Shown: piece by piece, positions 1-6,261 of the stretch | Layout: the number at the start of each line of letters is the position of its first letter | How positions within the stretch are numbered: the first letter of the stretch is position 1 | Assembly (NCBI GenBank): GCA_024231375.1 | Contig: JAAEQP010001649.1 | Location: 1-6,261, forward strand | Reading direction: 5' to 3' | DNA from: a bacterium | GTDB lineage: Bacteria; Hydrogenedentota; Hydrogenedentia; Hydrogenedentiales; SLHB01 | DNA: 6,261 bases | The notes under the pieces: model-generated | What the model was told of the DNA's origin: nothing | The model's database searches: none | The model's input: only the letters and a program-made list of their open reading frames with translations | Program-made: the position numbers and the translations under genes

Positions 1-2435
1 ACCACCAGCGGAATGGCCTCCGCGCCCTCGTCCACATCCGCGGCCAGGATGCCGGTGCGCGTGAGATCCTCGAGGCGCTGTTCGTTCAAATAGTACATAT
101 CGTGGGCCGCACGAAGCGCCGTGTTGTAGATGGGGCCCTGCGTGGCGTCGAAGCCCGCGCCGGTTGGGTCATCGGGGGTCGCATTGAGCAGCGTGAGGCG
201 TTGCCCGAAGATACCGGCGGACCCCAGCACCTTGAACGTGTGGGAACGATGCTCTTTTCGTTGGATGAAGAGCGTCGCGCAGGGGTCGAAGTAAGAGAAT
301 GCGCCGGGTTCCGGACCGTTGCCGCTCGGACGCGCTGTGGCGAATCCGTAGGACTCGGGTTCCGTGTCGGTCGTGGCGTCCAGCACACGGATGCTGGATA
401 GAATCTGAAGATAACGCGGGTCGAACAGATCGAACAGGTCCACGGGGTAGCACGGGAACACAACGACCGTGCGTCGCACCTTCGGCGGGGTCGTCTGGCC
501 ATAGAGGCGGGTGGGATAGCTCAACTCGCCGTTACGCCCCAGGTCTTTGGCGAACTCGATGGCGCCGGTTTCGGGATCGAGAACGAACGCGTCGATTTCG
601 CGCGGACGTGACGAGAACAGGTTTTCGGTGCCCCGACCCACGTTGGAAAACCGGAACGACGCGTCGTCGCCCCGGACCTGTTGAATGGGCTCGCACCGGA
701 CGCCGAGATAAGTGTTGGCGTTTTCGCGCCGCACCACGACGAGAGCGCCGTGTTTGGGTTCGTCGGGGATGTAGTTCTTCTTGGGTACGAACTCCACCAC
801 GCGGCCACTGACCACGCCGGCGTTGGTGCCCGACGGGGGAAGCACCTTGGCGCGATGGGCTTGGCGTTGCCAATCGACGATCTGGTCGATGCGGGCTGCA
901 AATCCCAGGACCGGGTGGCGGCTGTGCAGAATTTCCTTGAGCATGGGGCGCAGGAACCGCACCTGAGCCGCCAGGTTGTCGAAATCGACGCGGTCGGCGG
1001 TATCGAGCGGCGAGTCCACCAGGGGCCGTTCGGCGCCACGCGTCACGAAGGCGTAGGACAACCGTCCGTGCAGCAACCCCACCTCGCCTTCATGGGCCAG
1101 GCCGGTGGGAAGGGTATAACCCCAGTGAGCGCCCGCTCGGGCCAACCCGTTGCCCGTCAGGCTCTCCACGAACGGCGAGAGGAGCGGATTCTTGTCCATC
1201 CCCTTGTCGAGATACTCGTCCATGGTGTAGAGGCCCGAGGCCAGTGCCGTCCGGTGGGCCAGGATGGTGAACTGCGAGCCGAGGGGCTCGAACAGCTTGT
1301 AGAGTCCGTACGCGATGCCTGCGTCGAAGTAGCCGTGGCCCACGTTGTACACGCCCAAGTCGGGGCTGCCCGAGGCCAAGTCCAGGGCAATGAAACTCGC
1401 CGGCTCCACGCCGAGTTCGTTCAACTGACGGTCGAAGAACTCAGCCGCGCCCTGCATGAACAGGCCGTGGGCCCCGGTCGCGAGAAACAAGACGGTGCGC
1501 GGCGGCGGATTTTCGGCAAAGTATTCGGCGAGGTCGATGAGGGCCGCGATGCCGCAGGATTGATCCGCCCCCGGAGCCAGCGCAGGAACGACGCTCATGG
1601 AGTCGTAGTAGGCGGATAGGACCATCACGTCGTCGGCAAGCGCATTCCCGAATTCGTCGGGTGCGGTGCCGGTCCCGCGCACCCATCCGGCGATGTTGGC
1701 CTGTTCCGTGTCTATCCAGTCCATGCGCGCGTGGATGGTGGCGGATTGCCCGACGTGTGGCTGAAGTGTGGCCCAGTCTTCTTGTGAAATGAGGAACCGG
1801 GGCACGTTGGCGGGAGTCCGCAGAAACTTGGCCGTGCTTTCGAGGTTGGTGGTGTCGTCGGGCGCGACAAGTATCACGGCCTTCCCGCCGAGGGCGGGCA
1901 CGTTCAGCCAGTTGCGGCCCGAATTGTAGTCCAGCACGACAATGCCGTCTTCCACCGGCTTGCCCGACAACGCTTCCAGCGTGCCAGGCCCGGCGTACAC
2001 GAGAGGACCCGAAACCCCTTCGGGCGGCGTGGTTGGCGTGCGCACGAGGTTGGGCCAGAAGCAGTGCATGGGAATCGTCGCGCCACCGACCTCGATTCGC
2101 GCGTACCGCTCCACGGGCGCGGTGGCGGTGAAGGTCAGCGAGGCTACATTGTCGAGGCCGGCCTTTCGAAACCGGTCGGCCACATACTGCGCCGCTTCGT
2201 TTGCCCCGCCGTAGCCCGGAACGCGGGTCGGAATGGCGCTGAGGGCCTGGACCGTTTCGGCGAGGGTTTCGGGGTCGGCCGTGGTGGCCGCCCGCACCTC
2301 GTCATCCGTGAGGGCGAACACGAATCCTTCGAAATCGGGCTCTGGCGTTTCCGCCATGGCGGGGCCGATCAGGCACGCGACCAGACAGAGCGCGGCCAGA
2401 GCGCAGGCAGCGGATATTGGGATGCGCGCCGTCAT
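1..2435 (-). CDS. Exported M28-peptidase-like protein with degenerate active site (3' end outside window)
   Basis: The frame is open for 811 codons from ATG at 2435 and runs off the left edge with no stop. Residues 1-28 are a signal peptide (R4, hydrophobic core, AMA before E29); LVAC at 18-21 also fits a lipobox, so a lipoprotein is possible. Residues about 140-240 resemble a protease-associated insert. Residues 268-500 match the M28 fold: YYDS at 276-279, PGAD at 288-291, GAH at 321-323, ALD at 350-352, and PLDTADRVDFDNL at 476-488. Usual M28 residues are replaced: first zinc His by Y276, the Glu-Glu pair by H323-G324, last zinc His by D474; D291 and D352 remain. Residues 539-640 look like a beta-sandwich (carboxypeptidase-regulatory type). 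A helical stretch begins near 770 (ALRAAHDMYYLNEQRL). I recall similar proteins ending in an FtsX-like membrane region, which cannot be seen here. The start has no clear Shine-Dalgarno and overlaps the upstream stop (ATGA), implying coupled translation. Substrate unknown. Confidence 0.85.
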   Translation of the reverse strand, partial: MTARIPISAACALAALCLVACLIGPAMAETPEPDFEGFVFALTDDEVRAATTADPETLAETVQALSAIPTRVPGYGGANEAAQYVADRFRKAGLDNVASLTFTATAPVERYARIEVGGATIPMHCFWPNLVRTPTTPPEGVSGPLVYAGPGTLEALSGKPVEDGIVVLDYNSGRNWLNVPALGGKAVILVAPDDTTNLESTAKFLRTPANVPRFLISQEDWATLQPHVGQSATIHARMDWIDTEQANIAGWVRGTGTAPDEFGNALADDVMVLSAYYDSMSVVPALAPGADQSCGIAALIDLAEYFAENPPPRTVLFLATGAHGLFMQGAAEFFDRQLNELGVEPASFIALDLASGSPDLGVYNVGHGYFDAGIAYGLYKLFEPLGSQFTILAHRTALASGLYTMDEYLDKGMDKNPLLSPFVESLTGNGLARAGAHWGYTLPTGLAHEGEVGLLHGRLSYAFVTRGAERPLVDSPLDTADRVDFDNLAAQVRFLRPMLKEILHSRHPVLGFAARIDQIVDWQRQAHRAKVLPPSGTNAGVVSGRVVEFVPKKNYIPDEPKHGALVVVRRENANTYLGVRCEPIQQVRGDDASFRFSNVGRGTENLFSSRPREIDAFVLDPETGAIEFAKDLGRNGELSYPTRLYGQTTPPKVRRTVVVFPCYPVDLFDLFDPRYLQILSSIRVLDATTDTEPESYGFATARPSGNGPEPGAFSYFDPCATLFIQRKEHRSHTFKVLGSAGIFGQRLTLLNATPDDPTGAGFDATQGPIYNTALRAAHDMYYLNEQRLEDLTRTGILAADVDEGAEAIPLV

Positions 2436-4429
2436 ACGGCCCAGACCCAGTGGGTGTCTTGGTGGAAGAAGTAGTCGACCACCCACCAGAAGCCGCCTGC
2501 CATGAACCCACCGATGACCATGCCGATGAGGAAGGGGCGCGCCTTGCGCAGCAGATGAATGCCGCCGTACTTCGTCATGAGTTTGACGCCAATCCATCCG
2601 ATGATGATGTGAATCCAGAAGTAGTGGATGATATAGAGGTTGCTGGCCACGTACCCCAGGGGATGGAACGGCCACCACACGAAGTTCATCCGCATGACCG
2701 ACAGGAACAGCGTCACGCCCGCGCCCACGGCCATCATGGACAGGGCCTTGTAGTCGGGGCCCGTGGGTGCGGTCTGATACCCACGGATGGCATTGAAGGG
2801 CTCAAGGGCCAGCGACTGCGCCTTCCAAACGGACAGGTTCAGGCCCCCGTAGCTGTAGTTCAGATACAGGGTGGTGACGAACCCCGCCGCGATGGAGATG
2901 GCAATCGCCAGCATCATGGCCGCCACGAGGCGGCGCGCGTTGATGCCGCGGCGTTCGGCGAATTTGAACCCACCCAGAATGTAGGCGGGCATGATGGTGT
3001 ACCACTTGAGAAACACGCTCTTGAAGAACCCCAGCGTGGTCCACGTGCCGACCGACAACTGGGAGGTACCGACGGATTTCGCGACCAGGTCATGCACGGT
3101 GTACGACGGCCCCTGCGACATAAAGATCCCCGCCTCGGCCACGAGACGCGTAAGCACCACCCAGTAGGCGAGGAGCAGGGCGATTACCAGCAGCGACCAT
3201 CCGGGGTTGGCCCCGGCCATGGCGCAGAAGATCACGAGAAACGCGACGCCCGAGATGAGGCCCCACACGGCCATGCGGTACGTCAGCGGCTCGTCGGCTT
3301 CGTCGTCGCCCACCTGGAACCGAAGTCCTCGCCCGAATACGGTCTTCAGATGGCCCCGCATCATCCACAGCAGCATGATGAAGAAGGCCAGGAACCCGCC
3401 GCTCGACTGATGGGCCATATCCGGCGACATGGTGTCGGAGTAGGTCTCGTTCCATCCGAAGGCGTAGAACGTGACGGCGCAGACCTTGTTGACGAGCCAG
3501 AAGAACCACAGGCTGAACAGCATCTCCTCGGTGAGCAGCATGCAGAAAGCCACCGAGTGGATGCTGATCCAGATGTTGAGATCGCCGATACCGTTCCAGG
3601 GGAACTCGGTGAAGTAGGGGGCCAGGTTGATTTGGTACGGAATCCGGGGAAAGACGGGCGAAATCACGTATAGGTTGGCGAAAAGATGGTATATGAAGGG
3701 GATTGAGAACCCGATCCACATCCATTTGTTGCGCCAGAAGGGGGACACGGCCCGGTGGTCGTCGTCGCCTTCCGGCACGGCGCTCATTTCTTCGGGGATG
3801 ATGTTGTACGCGAAGGTGAGCTGTTCTCGCTGGACCCACTGCTTCCGCACAATCGACATGACGCAGATGTAGACGAAGAACAACACGAGGAACCAGAGCC
3901 CCCACATAGTCAGTGGCAAGGCCCACGTCTTGGCCACCATGCCCCAGTCGACGGGCGCCACCGACGTGCGGATATAGAGACCTTTCACCGCGTCGTAGTC
4001 CTGCGGCGCTATCCAGGACGGGATGATTTCGTTGGTGCCGAGTTTGAAGAGGTCGGCGAATCCGTTGCCAGGGGTGGCATAGAACGCAGGCGCGGACAAC
4101 GCGGGAATCAGCACTTGGGCGAGGCCCATGGACGAAGCCGTCAACCCCACACCCATCATGCAATACACCACGATGATTTCGCGTGTGGTGAGCGCCCATC
4201 GCGGGGCCACGAGGCGCAGTGGGGTGTTGATGCACCAGACCAGCGCGAACAGCAGCACCACCGGCGCGGGGGCGGGTACTAGATGGAACGTGAGCGACCC
4301 GTGGATCATTTGGTCCACGTAATGCACCAGCGCGCATTCGAGCAGCACAAACGCCACGCCAACCGTCATCGCTTTCGCGGTGACGCCTGCCGCACCCAAC
4401 GGGCGGTGTGTGTGGTCCGGTGAATTCAC
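2432..4429 (-). CDS. DUF6785/DUF6784 family multispanning membrane protein
   Basis: This 665-residue integral membrane protein has about 12-14 hydrophobic segments (roughly 20-37, 53-67, 84-110, 171-194, 237-259, 288-315, 345-358, 386-405, 410-427, 502-522, 563-579, 592-612, 632-650). The N-terminal part fits DUF6785: LTTREIIVVYCMMGVG at 80-95, then LIPALSAPAFYATPGNGF at 107-124 and a W-P-W pattern near 162-177. The C-terminal part fits DUF6784 through MNFVWWPFHPLGY at 581-593. Family assignment is from memory of these motifs; the function is unknown, though the topology suggests a transporter or a membrane enzyme. Two acidic loops stand out (GDDD at 221-224, GDDEADE at 374-380). The GTG at 4429 is chosen because GGGGGA lies 5 bases upstream and a promoter sits at 4502-4531; an in-frame ATG at 4547-4549 gives a longer 705-residue version, but it lies upstream of that promoter and its extra residues look non-conserved. 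The stop overlaps the start of the M28-like gene by four bases. Confidence 0.9.
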   Translation of the reverse strand: MNSPDHTHRPLGAAGVTAKAMTVGVAFVLLECALVHYVDQMIHGSLTFHLVPAPAPVVLLFALVWCINTPLRLVAPRWALTTREIIVVYCMMGVGLTASSMGLAQVLIPALSAPAFYATPGNGFADLFKLGTNEIIPSWIAPQDYDAVKGLYIRTSVAPVDWGMVAKTWALPLTMWGLWFLVLFFVYICVMSIVRKQWVQREQLTFAYNIIPEEMSAVPEGDDDHRAVSPFWRNKWMWIGFSIPFIYHLFANLYVISPVFPRIPYQINLAPYFTEFPWNGIGDLNIWISIHSVAFCMLLTEEMLFSLWFFWLVNKVCAVTFYAFGWNETYSDTMSPDMAHQSSGGFLAFFIMLLWMMRGHLKTVFGRGLRFQVGDDEADEPLTYRMAVWGLISGVAFLVIFCAMAGANPGWSLLVIALLLAYWVVLTRLVAEAGIFMSQGPSYTVHDLVAKSVGTSQLSVGTWTTLGFFKSVFLKWYTIMPAYILGGFKFAERRGINARRLVAAMMLAIAISIAAGFVTTLYLNYSYGGLNLSVWKAQSLALEPFNAIRGYQTAPTGPDYKALSMMAVGAGVTLFLSVMRMNFVWWPFHPLGYVASNLYIIHYFWIHIIIGWIGVKLMTKYGGIHLLRKARPFLIGMVIGGFMAGGFWWVVDYFFHQDTHWVWAV

Positions 4430-4434
4430 GACGG

Positions 4435-4440
4435 TCCCCC
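4435..4440 (-). promoter_or_regulatory. Ribosome binding site for the DUF6785/DUF6784 gene
   Basis: GGGGGA on the minus strand, 5 bases before the GTG at 4429. It can pair with the 16S anti-Shine-Dalgarno core allowing one G-U pair. It supports the GTG start over the upstream in-frame ATG. Confidence 0.5.
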
Positions 4441-4479
4441 AGAACCCGGCGCGGTGATGGATGCCTTCGGAGAAAGAGA

Positions 4480-4494
4480 GCCCTTCCACAGGGC
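4480..4494 (-). other. Small hairpin at the expected 5' end of the DUF6785 transcript
   Basis: GCCCT and AGGGC form a perfect 5-bp stem around a 5-base loop (GTGGA on the minus strand). It falls just after the predicted transcription start, near 4495, so it could protect the 5' end of the leader. The following bases are pyrimidine-rich (TCTCTTTCTCC) but not a clean T-tract, so a weak terminator for the upstream beta-helix gene is the other reading. Short stems like this arise by chance in GC-rich DNA. Confidence 0.3.
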
Positions 4495-4501
4495 GACGGG
4501 C

Positions 4502-4531
4502 ATTATAGGAAGGCCCGGCCCGGAAAGGCAA
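4502..4531 (-). promoter_or_regulatory. Sigma70-type promoter for the DUF6785 / M28-like operon
   Basis: On the minus strand TTGCCT (4531 to 4526) is followed after 18 bases by a perfect TATAAT (4507 to 4502). The -10 box stands out as AT-rich in a GC-rich gap. Transcription would begin near 4495, giving a leader of about 66 bases before the GTG at 4429. Position, orientation and spacing all fit. It also means the downstream pair can be expressed separately from the DUF2304/beta-helix pair. Confidence 0.65.
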
Positions 4532-4561
4532 AGGGCGGACGCGCAGCATGGGGATAGGGAC

Positions 4562-6088
4562 TCAGTCCGCCTTCGCCCCAGCCTCAAGCCGCACAACGGT
4601 ATTCCCCGTGCCGCCATCCTCCACGGGGCCGACAGACTTGATGACGCAGTTCGTAACGCGCTCGTTCAGGATAAGCCGCGCGGGCGTGTAGTTGGTGACG
4701 GTGGAGTCAATCAGCCCCTTCTTGCCGCCGCAATGGACGCGATTGACCTCTTCGGGGATCGGCCGCGTGGTGCCGTCGTGAAAGATGAAGGTGCAGTGGT
4801 CGCCGCAGATGGTCCCGAGACTGGTTCGCGCGGTGGGCGTGATGCCTTCGGCAGGACTGAGAATCGTCACTTCGAAGAAGGCGTCTTTCGGGTTTGGGCC
4901 GCGTGTTAGGTTGAACAGGGGGTTGTAGGCGATGTCGCCCCGGCAGTTCTTCATCACGACCTTGCCCATATCGCCCGAACTGAGGTCGTAGCTGAAGTCG
5001 CCGCACTCCAGCACCGTGACATTCTCAAGGGTCACGTCGCCCACGCACAACAACTGGAAACAGCCGCGCATGCGTTCGACCGTTGTGTCGACGACGGTGA
5101 TGTTCTTGACCTCGTCGTAGGCCCGCACGCCGTCTTCGGTGAGCGGGATCATCTCGTCCCGCGGGATAGGGCGCTCTCCACGATACATGATTTGAAAATC
5201 GTACTCCGTGGCCCTGCCCGTCGTTTCCTTGAAGATGTCGTTGGTCGGGCGTAGCGTGCCGGTGAAGTAGCAGTCTCTGATGAGAACCCCATCGACCGCG
5301 TGGAAATGGACGCAGTGTCCGAAGGATTGCATGTAGACTCTGCACCCGATGAGTTGGGTGTTGTGGGCACGGTAGATGGACATGAAGGAATGCTTGTTGA
5401 GGCGTCCGAAATTGGGACTGCCTTTGCCGTAGTAGTCCGTATAGCCGTAAGGAACCGACCCCACGATGAAGAACGTGCAGTCCAGGAAGGTGTTGTCGTC
5501 GTTGCACACCTCGAACTCAGATTCGGTGACACGATATTCCGGGTAGGGCGCGTCGACGACGTTCCGGAAGTAGCCGCCTTCGAATACGTTCCCCGACCCG
5601 TTGATGTGCCACGTGTCCGCCACGTGCGCCTTGCCGGACAGCGTACTCTGTACCGAGACCGGGGTCTCGAACACCACACCGCGCAGGTCGAAATGATTGT
5701 TGGACCCGTTGACCGCGAAGATGTGCTCCTGATGGTTCACGGGCAGATTGCCGTCCTCGTCCGGTTCCGCGTGATGCACCGGCGCCACCATGGGCGGGTC
5801 CACCGTCTCGGCCCGGTACACGCCCGGTTTCATGCGGATCTTCTGGCCGTCTTGCTTGATGACGGCGCGGAACGCGTCCAGCGTCTCGACGAGCCTGAAG
5901 CCTTCGCGAATCTCGAAGGTGTCCGTGATGGGGGCAGGCTCGGGAGGTGTGCGCGTAATCACCTGCATGGGCGGATTGTCCACGAGTTGGAGACGAAGGT
6001 CCTTTGCTTCCTCGGCGGATGCAAGAGGGACGAGCAAGAGGCAGGCCACGAGAGCGGCGGAATAGGGGCCGCGTTTCGCGGTCATCAT
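4562..6088 (-). CDS. Exported right-handed parallel beta-helix protein
   Basis: A 508-residue protein. Residues 1-25 form a signal peptide (K5, R6, hydrophobic AALVACLLLVPL, then ASA before E26), so it is periplasmic, surface-attached or secreted. Residues 66-92 have the usual cap of such proteins: a short helix, then DGQKIRMKPGVY. From about 127 to 480 there are repeated short strands with N, G, D, V and C at turns, for example NNHFDLRGVVFE, GNVFEGGYF, NTFLDCTFF, VDGVLIRDCYF, VKNITVVDTTV and VGDVTLENVTV, which is the parallel beta-helix pattern found in polysaccharide lyases, glycosidases and adhesins. I cannot assign an enzyme family or catalytic residues. Thirteen cysteines lie in the mature part. 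A longer frame reaching ATG at 6211 would lose the N-terminal signal and overlap the DUF2304 frame, so it is rejected. ATG at 6088 or 6085 is possible; AGGGGA at 6092-6097 is better spaced for the second. The start overlaps the upstream stop, suggesting coupling. Confidence 0.88.
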   Translation of the reverse strand: MMTAKRGPYSAALVACLLLVPLASAEEAKDLRLQLVDNPPMQVITRTPPEPAPITDTFEIREGFRLVETLDAFRAVIKQDGQKIRMKPGVYRAETVDPPMVAPVHHAEPDEDGNLPVNHQEHIFAVNGSNNHFDLRGVVFETPVSVQSTLSGKAHVADTWHINGSGNVFEGGYFRNVVDAPYPEYRVTESEFEVCNDDNTFLDCTFFIVGSVPYGYTDYYGKGSPNFGRLNKHSFMSIYRAHNTQLIGCRVYMQSFGHCVHFHAVDGVLIRDCYFTGTLRPTNDIFKETTGRATEYDFQIMYRGERPIPRDEMIPLTEDGVRAYDEVKNITVVDTTVERMRGCFQLLCVGDVTLENVTVLECGDFSYDLSSGDMGKVVMKNCRGDIAYNPLFNLTRGPNPKDAFFEVTILSPAEGITPTARTSLGTICGDHCTFIFHDGTTRPIPEEVNRVHCGGKKGLIDSTVTNYTPARLILNERVTNCVIKSVGPVEDGGTGNTVVRLEAGAKAD

Positions 6089-6261
6089 GAATCCCCTGAT
6101 TCGCTTCCGGGGGTGTCCTCCGGCTCCTTCGCCTCCAACAACGCGATGTGCTGAGCCATGTTCTTCAAGCGGGTCTCGAGACCGGAGATACGCACCGAAA
6201 ACTGAAGGCACAGGGCCAGGACGAAGAGGATTCCGAAGAAGAACAGGGTTGACGAGGTCAA
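6085..6261 (-). CDS. DUF2304-type small membrane protein, C-terminal 58 residues (5' end outside window)
   Basis: An open frame enters from the right edge and ends at TGA (6087 to 6085). The visible part has one hydrophobic helix (STLFFFGILFVLALCLQFSV), then a charged amphipathic helix (RISGLETRLKNMAQHIALLE) and a polar acidic tail (EAKEPEDTPGSESGDS). This order, and the pattern of a Leu/Phe-rich helix followed by S-x-L-E-x-R-[hydrophobic]-x-x-[hydrophobic]-A-x-x-[hydrophobic]-A-L-L-E, is what I know of the end of DUF2304 proteins, which are usually about 110-130 residues with three membrane helices. Members often sit next to GT2 glycosyltransferases related to polyprenyl-phosphate sugar transferases and may anchor or modulate them; no such gene is visible here, but it would be expected to the right. 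The stop overlaps the next gene's ATG as ATGA. Confidence 0.75.
   Translation of the reverse strand: MTSSTLFFFGILFVLALCLQFSVRISGLETRLKNMAQHIALLEAKEPEDTPGSESGDS
6092..6097 (-). promoter_or_regulatory. Ribosome binding site for the beta-helix gene
   Basis: AGGGGA on the minus strand, inside the last codons of the DUF2304 frame. It lies 3 bases before the ATG at 6088 and 6 bases before the tandem ATG at 6085. The spacing favours the second ATG, which would make the junction TGATG rather than ATGA. Either way the product differs by one Met. Confidence 0.45.

Noticed and set aside
681..1619. A 312-codon plus-strand open frame
   Set aside because: It lies fully antisense to the M28-like gene, has a biased composition rich in H, G, R, V and Q, no membrane or domain pattern, and follows from the strong third-position GC of the minus-strand gene.
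2417..3673. A 418-codon plus-strand open frame
   Set aside because: Antisense shadow of the DUF6785/DUF6784 gene; its protein is a low-complexity string rich in H, E, G, D and Q with no fold signature.
3090..4337. A 415-codon minus-strand frame overlapping the DUF6785 gene
   Set aside because: Arginine- and proline-rich out-of-frame translation of the membrane protein, without hydrophobic segments or recognisable motifs.
4430..4561. Strong intrinsic terminator after the beta-helix gene
   Set aside because: Only a 5-bp stem with a broken pyrimidine tail (4480-4494) and GC-rich self-complementary bits were found; no long stem with a run of T. Read-through into the DUF6785 gene cannot be excluded.
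5300..6154. A 284-codon plus-strand open frame opposite the beta-helix gene
   Set aside because: The minus-strand frame has a signal peptide and clear beta-helix repeats; the plus-strand product has neither.
6089..6211. N-terminal 41-residue extension of the beta-helix protein from ATG 6211
   Set aside because: It would bury the signal peptide behind a charged stretch and overlap the DUF2304 frame, which is the better coding frame there.

Overview
All four recognisable genes lie on the minus strand, so the window reads right to left, and they pack tightly. The sequence is GC-rich with strong third-position GC bias, which also produces many long antisense shadow frames. The gene content suggests an uncultured or little-studied bacterium of the Planctomycetes/Lentisphaerae/Hydrogenedentes/Armatimonadetes type: a DUF6785/DUF6784 multispanning membrane protein, a very large exported M28-like protein and a secreted parallel beta-helix protein. 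This taxonomic guess is recollection of where these families occur and is weak. No RNA gene, mobile element, CRISPR array or long repeat was seen.

Right-hand block (about 4562-6261). The window opens inside the last 58 codons of a DUF2304-type small membrane protein (one membrane helix, then a short amphipathic helix and an acidic tail). Its stop codon overlaps the start of a 508-residue exported right-handed parallel beta-helix protein, so the two are probably translated together. DUF2304 genes usually sit beside a GT2 (polyprenyl-phosphate sugar transferase-like) gene, which would lie just outside the window; this suggests envelope or exopolysaccharide work, but that is inference.

Left-hand block (1-4561). 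A 132-base gap holds a good sigma70-type promoter (TTGCCT, 18-base spacer, perfect TATAAT) and a small hairpin. It leads to a GTG-started 665-residue DUF6785/DUF6784 integral membrane protein. Its stop overlaps by 4 bases (ATGA) the start of an exported M28-peptidase-like protein of at least 811 residues, which runs off the left edge without a stop. The M28-like domain has lost several expected zinc-binding and catalytic residues while keeping the fold signature, so it is probably not an ordinary aminopeptidase.

The most interesting candidate for an undescribed system is this promoter-led two-gene unit: a many-helix membrane protein of unknown function translationally coupled to a giant, degenerate M28-like extracytoplasmic protein. 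No gap exceeds 300 bases.
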